Source: Alicycliphilus denitrificans K601
GTDB taxonomy: Bacteria > Pseudomonadota > Gammaproteobacteria > Burkholderiales > Burkholderiaceae_C
Length of the DNA stretch: 64,000 bases
Assembly (NCBI RefSeq): GCF_000204645.1
Contig: NC_015422.1
Coordinates: forward strand, 248,001-312,000
Direction: 5' to 3'
Part shown: one piece after another, positions 53,439-61,274 of the stretch
How the letters are laid out: each line of letters opens with the position of its first letter
How positions within the stretch are numbered: the stretch's first letter is position 1
Program-made: the position numbers and the translations under genes
The notes under the pieces: model-generated
The model's input: the letters and a program-made list of their open reading frames with translations, nothing else
Database searches by the model: none
What the model was told of the DNA's origin: nothing

Positions 53439-54431
53439 ATGCAAATCGACCTGCGCACCGTCAGCATCACGCCGCTGCGCCAGACCTACGACCACATCGC
53501 CCGGCGGCTGGGCGCGGACAAGCCGGCCTCGCGCTACATCGAGGCCACGATGGACGTGCAGCCCCAGGCCAACTTCCACTACCGCCCCACCTGGGACCCG
53601 GAGCACGAGCTGTTCGACGCCTCGCGCACCCGCATCGTGATGCAGGACTGGTACGCGCTGAAAGACCCGCGCCAGCTCTATTACGGCACCTACGCCCAGG
53701 CGCGCGCCCGCCTGCAGGAGGTGGCCGAGGCGGACTTCGAGTTCGTCGAGTCGCGCGGCCTGGCCGAGCGCTTCGACGACACGGCGCGGCGCACGGCGCT
53801 GGACTTCTACGTGCCGCTGCGCCACGTGGCCTGGGGCGCGAACATGAACGGCGCCTACCAGTGCGCCTACGGGCACGGCACGGCCATCACCCAGCCCTGC
53901 CTGTACGCCGGCATGGACCAGCTCGGTATCGCCCAGTACCTCACGCGCCTGGGCCTGCTGCTGGGCAACCAGGGCGACCTGGAGGCGGGCAAGCAGGCCT
54001 GGCTGGAGGCGCCCGCGTGGCAGGGCCTGCGTCGCGTGGTGGAGGACACCTGGGTGCTCAAGGACTGGTTCGAGCTGTACGTGGCGCAGAACGTGGCGCT
54101 GGACGGCATCCTGTTCGGCCTGGCCTACCGCGAGGTGGACGCCGCGTTGTCCGAGCAGGCCGGCCCCACGGTGTCCATGCTCACGCGCTTCCAGGCCGAG
54201 TGGTTCCAGGACGCGAACAAGTGGGTGGACGCCGTCATCAAGACCGCCGCAGCCGAAAGCGCCGAGAACCAGGCCCTGCTGGGCCAGTGGTACGCCCACT
54301 GGCGCGGCCGCGTGCAGGAGGCGCTGGCGCCGGTGGCGCGCCTGGCGCTGGGCGACGCGGGCGATGCCGCCCTGGCGCGCGCCGTGGCCGCCGTCGATGC
54401 GCGCATGCACAAGTCCGGCCTGGCCGTCTGA
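53439..54431 (+). CDS. dmpL: Phenol hydroxylase beta subunit (P1, DmpL)
   Basis: A 330-residue non-catalytic beta subunit of the multicomponent phenol hydroxylase. It pairs with DmpN and DmpO in the oxygenase. Family-like features are TYDHIARRLGADKPASRYIEATMDVQPQANFHYRPTWDPEHELFD and AYGHGTAITQPCLYAGMDQLGIAQ. GGAGA precedes the ATG. The length is normal. Confidence 0.93.
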   Translation: MQIDLRTVSITPLRQTYDHIARRLGADKPASRYIEATMDVQPQANFHYRPTWDPEHELFDASRTRIVMQDWYALKDPRQLYYGTYAQARARLQEVAEADFEFVESRGLAERFDDTARRTALDFYVPLRHVAWGANMNGAYQCAYGHGTAITQPCLYAGMDQLGIAQYLTRLGLLLGNQGDLEAGKQAWLEAPAWQGLRRVVEDTWVLKDWFELYVAQNVALDGILFGLAYREVDAALSEQAGPTVSMLTRFQAEWFQDANKWVDAVIKTAAAESAENQALLGQWYAHWRGRVQEALAPVARLALGDAGDAALARAVAAVDARMHKSGLAV

Positions 54432-54453
54432 AGCCCCCGCAGGAGAGCACCCC

Positions 54454-54723
54454 ATGTCCAACGTATTCATCGCCTTCCAGAAGAACGAGGAAACGCGCGC
54501 CATCGTCGACGCCATCGTCGCCGACAACCCGCAGGCCATCGTCAACCAGCAGCCCGCCATGGTGAAGATCGACGCCCCGGGCCGCCTGGTGATCCGCAAG
54601 AGCAGCATCGAGCAGGAGATCGGGCGCGAGTTCGACCTGCAGGAGATGCACGTGCACCTCATCACCCTGTCGGGAAACATCGACGAGACCGACGACGAGC
54701 TCAGCCTGACCTGGAATCAGTGA
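54454..54723 (+). CDS. dmpM: Phenol hydroxylase effector protein (P2, DmpM)
   Basis: An 89-residue cofactorless effector that docks on the oxygenase and couples electron transfer to hydroxylation. The sequence MSNVFIAFQKNEETRAIVDAI with a beta-rich remainder (VIRKSSIEQEIGREFDLQEMHVHLITL) is typical of MmoB/DmpM proteins. AGGAGA precedes it. Confidence 0.93.
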   Translation: MSNVFIAFQKNEETRAIVDAIVADNPQAIVNQQPAMVKIDAPGRLVIRKSSIEQEIGREFDLQEMHVHLITLSGNIDETDDELSLTWNQ

Positions 54724-54748
54724 ACCCGCGAACACAAGGAGACAGACC

Positions 54749-56296
54749 ATGGATATGAAAGTCAGCAAGAAGCTGGGCCTGAAAGAGCGCTACAACCTCA
54801 TGACGCGCGACCTGGCCTGGACGCCCACCTACCAGGCGTTGAAGGACGTGTTCCCGTACATGGAGTACGAGGGCATCAAGATCCACGACTGGGACAAGTT
54901 CGAGGACCCGTTCCGCATGACCATGGACTCGTACTGGAAGTACCAGGCCGAGAAGGAGCGCAAGCTCTACGCCATCATCGACGCCTTCACGCAGAACAAC
55001 GGCCACCTGGGCGTGACGGACGCGCGCTACATCAACGCGCTCAAGCTGTTCCTCACCGGCGTCAGCCCGCTGGAATACATGGCGCACCGGGGCTTCGCCC
55101 ACGTCGGCCGCCAGTACCCCGGCGCCGGCCCGCGCGTGGCCTGCCTGATGCAGAGCCTGGACGAGATCCGCCACTCGCAGACGCAGATCCACTCGCTGTC
55201 CAACTACAACAAGCACTACAACGGCTTCGCCAACTGGCGCCACCAGCACGACCGCGTGTGGTACCTCAGCGTGCCCAAGAGCTTCTTCGACGACGCCGTG
55301 AGCGCCGGGCCGTTCGAGTTCATCGTGGCCATCGGCTTCGCGTTCGAATACGTGCTCACCAACCTGCTGTTCGTGCCCTTCATCAGCGGCGCGGCCTACA
55401 ACGGCGACATGGGCGCCATGGCCTTCGGCTTCTCGGCCCAGTCCGACGAGTCGCGCCACATGACGCTGGGGCTGGAGATCATCAAGTTCATCCTGGAGCA
55501 GGACCCGGACAACCTGCCGATCGTGCAGGCCTGGCTGGACAAGTGGTTCTGGCGCGGCTACCGCGTGCTCACGCTGGTGGCCATGATGATGGACTACATG
55601 CTGCCCAAGCGCGTGATGAGCTGGAAGGAAGCCTGGGAGACCTACGCCGAGCAGAACGGCGGCGCCCTGTTCGCCGACCTGGCGCGCTACGGCATCAAGG
55701 TGCCCGCCGGCTGGGAACAGGCCTGCAAGGACAAGGACCACCTGAGCCACCAGGCCTGGAACGTGTTCTACAACTACGGCGCCGCGGCCCCCTTCCACAC
55801 CTGGGCGCCGAGCGAGGCCGACATGAAGTGGCTGAGCGAGAAGTACCCCGACACCTTCGACAAGTACTACCGCCCGGTGTGGGAGCACTACGCCAAGGAG
55901 CAGGCCGAGGGCCGGCGCTTCTACAACAAGACGCTGCCCATGCTGTGCCAGACCTGCCAGATCCCGATGTTCTTCACCGAACCGGGCGACCCGACCAAGA
56001 TCGCCTACCGCGAGAGCGACTGGCGTGGCCAGAAATACCACTTCTGCTCCGACGGCTGCAAGCACATCTTCGACAACGAGCCCGAGAAGTACGTGCAAAG
56101 CTGGCTGCCCGTGCACCAGATCTACCAGGGCAACTGCTTCCCCGAGGACGCCGACCCGTCCAAGCCCGGCTTCGACCCGCTGATGGAGGTGCTGCGCTGG
56201 TACCGCATGGAGTTCGGGCGCGACAACCTGGACTACGCCGACTCGCAGGACAAGAAGAACTTCGAGGCCTGGCGCGCGCAGTCCACCAGCAACTGA
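54749..56296 (+). CDS. dmpN: Phenol hydroxylase catalytic alpha subunit (P3, DmpN)
   Basis: A 515-residue di-iron oxygenase subunit that hydroxylates phenol to catechol with O2. The two iron-binding ExxH motifs are in DEIRHSQTQI (about residue 138) and DESRHMTLGLE (about residue 234). The C-terminal YHS-like CQTCQIPMFF ... FCSDGCKHIFDNEPEKY region holds zinc-type cysteines. AAGGAGA precedes it. Confidence 0.95.
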   Translation: MDMKVSKKLGLKERYNLMTRDLAWTPTYQALKDVFPYMEYEGIKIHDWDKFEDPFRMTMDSYWKYQAEKERKLYAIIDAFTQNNGHLGVTDARYINALKLFLTGVSPLEYMAHRGFAHVGRQYPGAGPRVACLMQSLDEIRHSQTQIHSLSNYNKHYNGFANWRHQHDRVWYLSVPKSFFDDAVSAGPFEFIVAIGFAFEYVLTNLLFVPFISGAAYNGDMGAMAFGFSAQSDESRHMTLGLEIIKFILEQDPDNLPIVQAWLDKWFWRGYRVLTLVAMMMDYMLPKRVMSWKEAWETYAEQNGGALFADLARYGIKVPAGWEQACKDKDHLSHQAWNVFYNYGAAAPFHTWAPSEADMKWLSEKYPDTFDKYYRPVWEHYAKEQAEGRRFYNKTLPMLCQTCQIPMFFTEPGDPTKIAYRESDWRGQKYHFCSDGCKHIFDNEPEKYVQSWLPVHQIYQGNCFPEDADPSKPGFDPLMEVLRWYRMEFGRDNLDYADSQDKKNFEAWRAQSTSN

Positions 56297-56362
56297 CGCG
56301 CAAGGCGCAGCCCGGGCTGCGCCGCGCACCCCACCCCACCCCACACGACAGGAGACAAGTCC

Positions 56363-56719
56363 ATGGCCGTCACATCCGCCGCCCCCTACGACTTCCCGCA
56401 GCAGGACACCGCCGACAAGTTCCCCGCGCCGCTGCTGTACATCGGCTGGGAAGACCACAAGATGTTCTGCGCGCCGTTCTGCGTGCCCATGCCGCCCGCT
56501 ACCCGGTTCGGCGACATGGTGCAGGGCGCGCTGCCCGGCCTCTACGGCGCGCACCCCGACTTCGCGCGCATCGACTGGAACCGGGCCGAATGGTTCGTCT
56601 CGGGCAAGCCCTTCACCCCCGACATGGACAAGACCGTGGCCGAGAACGGCCTGGGCCACAAGAGCGTGATCCGCTTCCGCACGCCCGGGCTGACCGGCCT
56701 GCAGGGTTCGTGCTTTTGA
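56363..56719 (+). CDS. dmpO: Phenol hydroxylase gamma subunit (P4, DmpO)
   Basis: A 118-residue gamma subunit of the oxygenase. Family features are KFPAPLLYIGWEDHKMFCAPFCVPMPPATRFGDMV and the ending RTPGLTGLQGSCF. AGGAGA precedes the ATG. Its stop is immediately followed by repeat copy H. Confidence 0.92.
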   Translation: MAVTSAAPYDFPQQDTADKFPAPLLYIGWEDHKMFCAPFCVPMPPATRFGDMVQGALPGLYGAHPDFARIDWNRAEWFVSGKPFTPDMDKTVAENGLGHKSVIRFRTPGLTGLQGSCF

Positions 56720-56779
56720 ATGAAATCGGCATCCAGCCGGCACGCAACAAGCGCCAGCAGCTATTGAATTTGAAGTCTG
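56718..56779 (+). repeat. Dispersed dyad repeat, copy H (between dmpO and dmpP)
   Basis: It reads TGAAATCGGCATCCAGCC, then ACAAGCGCCAGCAGCTATTG. It fills nearly all of the dmpO-dmpP gap, and dmpP has no strong ribosome site after it. Confidence 0.65.
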
Positions 56780-56789
56780 TGAGTACGCC

Positions 56790-57860
56790 ATGAGCCACCA
56801 GCTCACCATTGAACCGCTCGGCCAGGTGATCGAGGTCGAGGAAGGCCAGACCATCCTCGACGCCGCCCTGCGCGCCGGCATCTACCTGCCCCACGCCTGC
56901 TGCCACGGGCTGTGCGGCACCTGCAAGGTCCAGGTCACCGACGGCGAAGTCGAACACGGCGAGGCCAGCGGCTTCGCGCTCATGGACTACGAGCGCGACG
57001 AGGGCCTGTGCCTGGCCTGCTGCGCCACGCTGGAGTCCGACAGCGCCGTGATCGAGGCCGAGATCGACGACGAGCCCGACGCGCTGAACCTGCCGGTGCA
57101 GGACTTCGCCGGCGTGGTCTCGCGCATCGAGGACCTCACGCCCACCATCAAGGGCGTGTGGATCGAGCTGGACGCGCCCATGACCTTCCAGGCCGGGCAG
57201 TACATCAACCTGCAGATCCCGGGCGAAAGCCAGCCGCGCGCCTTCTCCATCGCCAGCAGCCCGGCGCAGGCCAGCGAGATCGAGCTCAACATCCGCCTGG
57301 TGCCCGGCGGCAAGGGCACGGGCTGGGTGCACCAGCAGCTGCGCCCGGGCGAGCGCGTGCGCCTGTCCGGCCCCTACGGGCGCTTTTTCGTGCGCGCCTC
57401 GGCGCACGACAAGCAAGGGCTGGGCTACCTGTTCCTGGCCGGCGGCTCCGGCCTGTCCAGCCCGCGCTCCATGGTGCTGGACCTGCTCGCCGCCGGCGGC
57501 GACAAGCCCATCACCCTGGTCAACGGCGCGCGCGCGCAGGACGAGCTGTACCACCACGCGGAATTCCTGCAGCTGGCCGCCGAGCACCCGCGCTTCACCT
57601 ACGTGGCGGCGCTCTCGGGCGAGCCCGAGGGCAGCGGCTGGCAGGGCGCGCGCGGCTACGTGCACGAGGCCGCCAAGGCGCACTTCGGCAACGACTTCCG
57701 CGGCCACAAGGCCTACCTGTGCGGCCCGCCGCTGATGATCGACGCCTGCATCAGCACGCTGATGCAGGGCCGCCTGTTCGAGCGCGACATCTACACCGAG
57801 AAGTTCATCTCGGCCGCCGACGCGCAGCAGGTGCGCAGCCCGCTGTTCAAGAAGATCTGA
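56790..57860 (+). CDS. dmpP: Phenol hydroxylase reductase (P5, DmpP)
   Basis: A 356-residue electron-transfer subunit from NADH to the oxygenase. The N-terminal plant-type 2Fe-2S domain has ACCHGLCGTCKVQ and GLCLACC. The FAD domain has QPRAFSIASSP, and the NAD domain has FLAGGSGLSSPRSMVLDLL and KAYLCGPPLMID. All are in the standard order. The ribosome site is weak after the repeat. Confidence 0.94.
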   Translation: MSHQLTIEPLGQVIEVEEGQTILDAALRAGIYLPHACCHGLCGTCKVQVTDGEVEHGEASGFALMDYERDEGLCLACCATLESDSAVIEAEIDDEPDALNLPVQDFAGVVSRIEDLTPTIKGVWIELDAPMTFQAGQYINLQIPGESQPRAFSIASSPAQASEIELNIRLVPGGKGTGWVHQQLRPGERVRLSGPYGRFFVRASAHDKQGLGYLFLAGGSGLSSPRSMVLDLLAAGGDKPITLVNGARAQDELYHHAEFLQLAAEHPRFTYVAALSGEPEGSGWQGARGYVHEAAKAHFGNDFRGHKAYLCGPPLMIDACISTLMQGRLFERDIYTEKFISAADAQQVRSPLFKKI

Positions 57861-57873
57861 GGGCGCGCGGGCC

Positions 57874-58215
57874 ATGGCGAGCTACACCATCACGATTGCC
57901 GAGACCGGCGAAAGCTACCGCTGCCTGGACGAGCGCTCGGTGCTCGAAGGCATGGAGGCCCTGGGCAGGAAGGGCATCCCCGTGGGCTGCCGCCAGGGCG
58001 GCTGCGGCGTGTGCAAGGTGCAGGTGCTCGAAGGCCGCTATGCCAAGCGCGTCATGAGCCGCGCCCACGTCAGCGCCGAGGAAGAAGCCAGCGGCTGCGT
58101 GCTCTCGTGCCGCATCAAGCCCAGCAGCGACCTGCGCGTGAGCGTGGTCGGTGCCATGAAGAAAAACGTATGCCGCCCGCAGGAACAGGCGGCGCCAACC
58201 CTTTCCACACCCTGA
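57874..58215 (+). CDS. dmpQ: Plant-type 2Fe-2S ferredoxin (DmpQ/XylT-like)
   Basis: A 113-residue ferredoxin with the cluster cysteines in GCRQGGCGVCKVQVLEG and CVLSCRIKP. XylT/DmpQ ferredoxins re-reduce the active-site iron of catechol 2,3-dioxygenase after it is oxidised by substituted catechols. It lies just before that dioxygenase. Confidence 0.92.
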   Translation: MASYTITIAETGESYRCLDERSVLEGMEALGRKGIPVGCRQGGCGVCKVQVLEGRYAKRVMSRAHVSAEEEASGCVLSCRIKPSSDLRVSVVGAMKKNVCRPQEQAAPTLSTP

Positions 58216-58237
58216 AACAACGTAAAGGAGACACACC

Positions 58238-59164
58238 ATGGCAATGACAGGCGTTTTGCGCCCCGGACACGCACAGCTGCGCGTGCTGGACCTGGAGGAA
58301 TCGGTGCAGTGGTACACCGACGTCATGGGCCTCGTGCCCATGGGCCGCGACCAGCAGGGCCGCGCGTACTTCAAGACCCGCGCCGAGCGCGACCACAACA
58401 GCGTCGTGCTGCGCCAGGCCGACCAGGCCGGCATCGACTTCTTCGCCTTCAAGGTGCTCGACAAGGCCACGCTGGAGGACTTCGACCGCAAGCTGCAGGC
58501 CTATGGTGTGAAGACCGAGCGCATCCCTGCCGGCGAACTGCTGGAGACCGGCGAGCGCGTGCGCTTCAAGATCCCCACCGGCCACACCATCGAGCTGTAT
58601 GCCGAGAAGACCGACGTGGGCAACGGCATCGGCTATCAGGACCCCGACGTGGACGTGCTCGACGGCCCCGGCATCCGCCCGATCCGCATGGACCACTGCC
58701 TGCTCTACGGCGGCGACATCGACGGCAACGTGAAGCTGTTCACCGAGGTGCTGGGCTTCACCCTGGTGGAGCGCGTGAAGCTCGAGGACGGCAAGACCGA
58801 CCTGGCCGTGTGGCTCACCTGCAGCGCCAAGGCGCACGACATCGCCATGGTGCGCCACGGCGAGGACGGCAAGCTGCACCACGTCTCGTTCCAGATGCCG
58901 AGCTGGGAAAGCGTGCTGCGCGCCGCCGACATCATGAGCGTGAACCGCGTGTCCATCGACATCGGCCCCACGCGCCACGGCATCACGCAGGGCACCACGA
59001 TCTACTTCTTCGACCCCAGCGGCAACCGGCTGGAGACCTTCTGCGGCGGCTACGACCACTACCCCGACATGCACCCCATCACCTGGAGCTGGGAGCACGT
59101 GGGGCGCGGCATCTTCTACCACGACCGCAAGCTCAACGACGCCTTCCTGAGCGTGGTGACCTGA
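58238..59164 (+). CDS. dmpB: Catechol 2,3-dioxygenase (DmpB)
   Basis: A 308-residue extradiol dioxygenase that cleaves catechol next to its hydroxyls to give 2-hydroxymuconic semialdehyde. It has two vicinal-oxygen-chelate modules. Iron ligands appear as H153 (MDHCLLYGG), H214 or H215 (KLHHVSFQM) and E266 (RLETFCGGYDHYPD), close to the XylE numbering. AAAGGAGA precedes it. Confidence 0.94.
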   Translation: MAMTGVLRPGHAQLRVLDLEESVQWYTDVMGLVPMGRDQQGRAYFKTRAERDHNSVVLRQADQAGIDFFAFKVLDKATLEDFDRKLQAYGVKTERIPAGELLETGERVRFKIPTGHTIELYAEKTDVGNGIGYQDPDVDVLDGPGIRPIRMDHCLLYGGDIDGNVKLFTEVLGFTLVERVKLEDGKTDLAVWLTCSAKAHDIAMVRHGEDGKLHHVSFQMPSWESVLRAADIMSVNRVSIDIGPTRHGITQGTTIYFFDPSGNRLETFCGGYDHYPDMHPITWSWEHVGRGIFYHDRKLNDAFLSVVT

Positions 59165-59595
59165 TGCAGCGCAGCGTCGAGCAGCGCGCCATCACCGCCG
59201 AGGCGGCGCACGCGGCAGTGGCCGCGGCCTGCGCCAAGGCGGGCGAGCTGGGCATCCGCGTGAACGCGGCGGTCACCGACGCCTCGGGTGTGCTCGCCGC
59301 CTTCCTGCGCATGCCCGGGGCCTTCCTGCACTCGGTGGACATCGCCATCGACAAGGCCTACACGGCGGCGGGCTTCGGCTTTGCCACCGCGCAGTGGGTC
59401 GGCATCCTGCGCGGCGACGAGGCGCTGCGCCTGGGCATGCCCCAGCGCCCGCGCAACGTGGTCTTCGGCGGCGGCCTGCCCATGCGCGAGGGCGGGGTGC
59501 TGATCGGCGGCATCGGCGTATCCGGCGGCAGCGCCGAACAGGACGAAATCTGTGCCCGCGCCGCGCTGGCGGCGCTGGGCCTCGAAGAAACCTAA
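59164..59595 (+). CDS. HbpS/GlcG-like heme-binding-family protein
   Basis: A 143-residue protein with the GlcG/HbpS alpha-beta fold: VNAAVTDASGVLAAFLRMPGAFLHSVDIAIDKAYTAAGF and GGLPMREGGVLIGGIGVSGGSAEQDE. Its role in phenol metabolism is unknown. Related genes occur inside other meta-cleavage operons. It overlaps the dmpB stop by 1 bp, so translation is coupled. Confidence 0.83.
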   Translation: MQRSVEQRAITAEAAHAAVAAACAKAGELGIRVNAAVTDASGVLAAFLRMPGAFLHSVDIAIDKAYTAAGFGFATAQWVGILRGDEALRLGMPQRPRNVVFGGGLPMREGGVLIGGIGVSGGSAEQDEICARAALAALGLEET

Positions 59596-59607
59596 GGAAC
59601 TCACACC

Positions 59608-60504
59608 ATGAAAACGACAAGCATCGCCGCCGCGGCCGCCGCGGCCGCCCTGGCCCTGCTGGCCGCCACCGGCGCGCACGCCGACGGCCACTACGTGCCC
59701 GGCGTGGAGGGCATACAGGCGGCCAGCGTGCCGCCCCCGGGCATGTACTACCTGGGCTACCTGGTGAACTACAACATCGACGACTTCCGCGCGCCCGGCA
59801 GCAGCACCAACCTGCCGGGCCACAACAGCGGCACCGTCACGGCGCTGGCCAACCGCTTCGTCTGGATCACCGGCCACAAGCTGCTCGGCGCCGACTACGG
59901 CGTGGAGGCCATCGTGCCGCTGGTGCGCACCTCGCTGACCATCAACGCCGCCGGCATCTCCGACTCGCGCTCGGGCGTGGGCGACATCTACCTCGGCCCG
60001 CTGGTGCTGGGCTGGCACGGCCCGCAGTGGGACGCCGTGGCCGCCGCCGGCATGTGGTTCGACACCGCCAGCACCAGCCACCCGGCCTCGGCCGGCAAGG
60101 GCTTCAAGAGCACCATGCTCACGGGCGGCCTGACCTACTACTTCGACGGCGCCAAGACGCTGTCGGGCTCGGCGCTGATGCGCTACGAGTTCAACGGCCG
60201 CAACAGCGCCGGCGTGCGCCCCGGCGACCAGCTGACGCTGGAGTGGGGCTTGGGCAAGTCGTTCGGCGCGGTGTCGGCGGGCCTGGTCGGCTACAGCCAG
60301 TGGCAGACCACGAACGACGACGGCGCCGGCGCCAGCACCAACAAGGCCGCGCGCCACGCCGTGGGCGCCGAGCTGGTCTACCCGGTGCCGGGGGCGGGCG
60401 TGTTCCTCAAGGGCGCGGTGTACAAGGAATTCAGCGCCACGGCGGGCACGGGGCCGCAGCCCAAGGGGTCGCTGGTGCGGTTCACCCTGGTGAAGGCGTT
60501 CTGA
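59608..60504 (+). CDS. MetA-pathway outer-membrane protein (SphX/phenol MetA_deg family)
   Basis: A 298-residue beta-barrel-like protein with a signal peptide (about residues 1-25, ending GAHA). It shows the MetA_deg features YLGYLVNYNIDDFRAPG and alternating strands ending in VRFTLVKAF, a normal outer-membrane terminus with Phe. It probably admits aromatic substrates. TAAGGA precedes it. A 770-bp gap holding a large palindrome separates it from dmpC. Confidence 0.85.
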   Translation: MKTTSIAAAAAAAALALLAATGAHADGHYVPGVEGIQAASVPPPGMYYLGYLVNYNIDDFRAPGSSTNLPGHNSGTVTALANRFVWITGHKLLGADYGVEAIVPLVRTSLTINAAGISDSRSGVGDIYLGPLVLGWHGPQWDAVAAAGMWFDTASTSHPASAGKGFKSTMLTGGLTYYFDGAKTLSGSALMRYEFNGRNSAGVRPGDQLTLEWGLGKSFGAVSAGLVGYSQWQTTNDDGAGASTNKAARHAVGAELVYPVPGAGVFLKGAVYKEFSATAGTGPQPKGSLVRFTLVKAF

Positions 60505-60581
60505 TCTTGATCTGTATGCGCGCTGGTTTGGTTGCGTCGGCTGTTTGGGTGTCGCTGGCCGGGACTCGCCCCGGCGGGCGA

Positions 60582-60611
60582 CCTCCTTTCTTGCTCGTGC
60601 AAGAAAGGAGG
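60582..60611. repeat. Perfect hairpin in the left half of the palindrome
   Basis: The 13-bp arms CCTCCTTTCTTGC and GCAAGAAAGGAGG enclose a TCGT loop. In RNA the right arm shows an unpaired-looking AGGAGG only when opened, so it would hide a ribosome-site-like sequence. Confidence 0.75.
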
Positions 60612-60828
60612 CAAAGAACACGCCCCCACGTCTGCGACCCCTTCGCTGCGCTGCGGGGCAAACCTGCGGCGGGGTGCTTGCGGGGTGTGCCGCAGAACTC
60701 ACTGCGCGCTGACGCGCTCCGTTCAGACAACCGCGGCAAGTCAGAGCACGAAGCATGGGCGCTGCGACGCCCATGCTCACCCCGCAAGCGCCCCGCCGCA
60801 GGCGCAGCCTCAAGGGGGTTGGAGACAG

Positions 60829-60910
60829 CACGGGCCATCGCTGCGCTCGGCCCCGCCTTCGCGGCGCGTAGCGCCTGCGCGTTCCAGGCCGAGCGCAGCG
60901 ATGGCCCGTG
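60829..60910. repeat. Central perfect inverted repeat of the palindrome
   Basis: Arms of 24 bp (60829-60852 and 60887-60910; starting CACGGGCCATCGC) match exactly around a 34-bp loop that itself holds GGCGC-gta-GCGCC. Transcribed, this would be a very stable stem. Confidence 0.85.
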
Positions 60911-60957
60911 TCGCGGGTTCCCTTCTGGCCGTGCCGAGGAGCGCAGCGCATGGGGTG

Positions 60958-60981
60958 GCATGGGCGCTCTAGCGCCCATGC
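60958..60981. repeat. Perfect 11-bp palindrome in the right half
   Basis: GCATGGGCGCT-ct-AGCGCCCATGC is flanked by wider arms GCGCATGGGGTG (60946-60957) and CACCCCATGCGC (61048-61059). These are nested hairpins in the larger element. Confidence 0.7.
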
Positions 60982-61122
60982 TTCGTGAACTGGCTCGCCG
61001 TAGTTGTCTGAACGGAGCGCCGCAGGCGCGCAGTGAGTTCCACGGCGCACCCCATGCGCGAGCACCGCAGGTTGCCCGTAGCGCAGCGAAGGGACACGGA
61101 CAGCAGGGTCGCCTTTTCTTTG

Positions 61123-61156
61123 CTTACTTTCTTTTGGCGAAGCAAAAGAAAGTGAG
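61123..61156. repeat. Hairpin in the right half of the palindrome
   Basis: The arms CTTACTTTCTTTTG and CAAAAGAAAGTGAG (one mismatch) enclose GCGAAG. It occupies the mirror position of the hairpin at 60582-60611. Confidence 0.7.
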
Positions 61157-61274
61157 TGCGCCGCCGGGCGCACATCCCGGCCAGCAACATCCAAACCACT
61201 AGCCAAGACTCAAAAAAGAGCGTCCTACCCAGCCCCCCCAAGCCATTTCACCTATGCAACAACAGAGTGACACC

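Larger units (their letters stand above)
60542..61197. repeat. Giant imperfect palindrome inside the phenol operon, 656 bp
   Basis: The left half and the reverse complement of the right half align along most of their length. The tips (60542-60551 and 61188-61197), GGCCGGGA/TCCCGGCC, CCTTCGC, AACCTGCGG, GAACTCACTGCGCGC, CTCCGTTCAGACAAC and CACGAAGCATGGGCG all recur in mirror order. The tips and the central arms give the same symmetry point, 60869.5. The centre has perfect 24-bp arms (60829-60852, 60887-60910). No convincing protein-coding frame lies inside. Its function is unknown: non-autonomous mobile element, recombination product or structured RNA. Confidence 0.85.

Noticed and set aside
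60482..61202. Several overlapping open frames of 80-170 codons inside the palindrome, plus a long frame running through it from 59394
   Set aside because: They exist on both strands in mirrored positions because the DNA is palindromic and GC-rich. The peptides are Arg/Pro/Ser-rich with no family signature or ribosome site.
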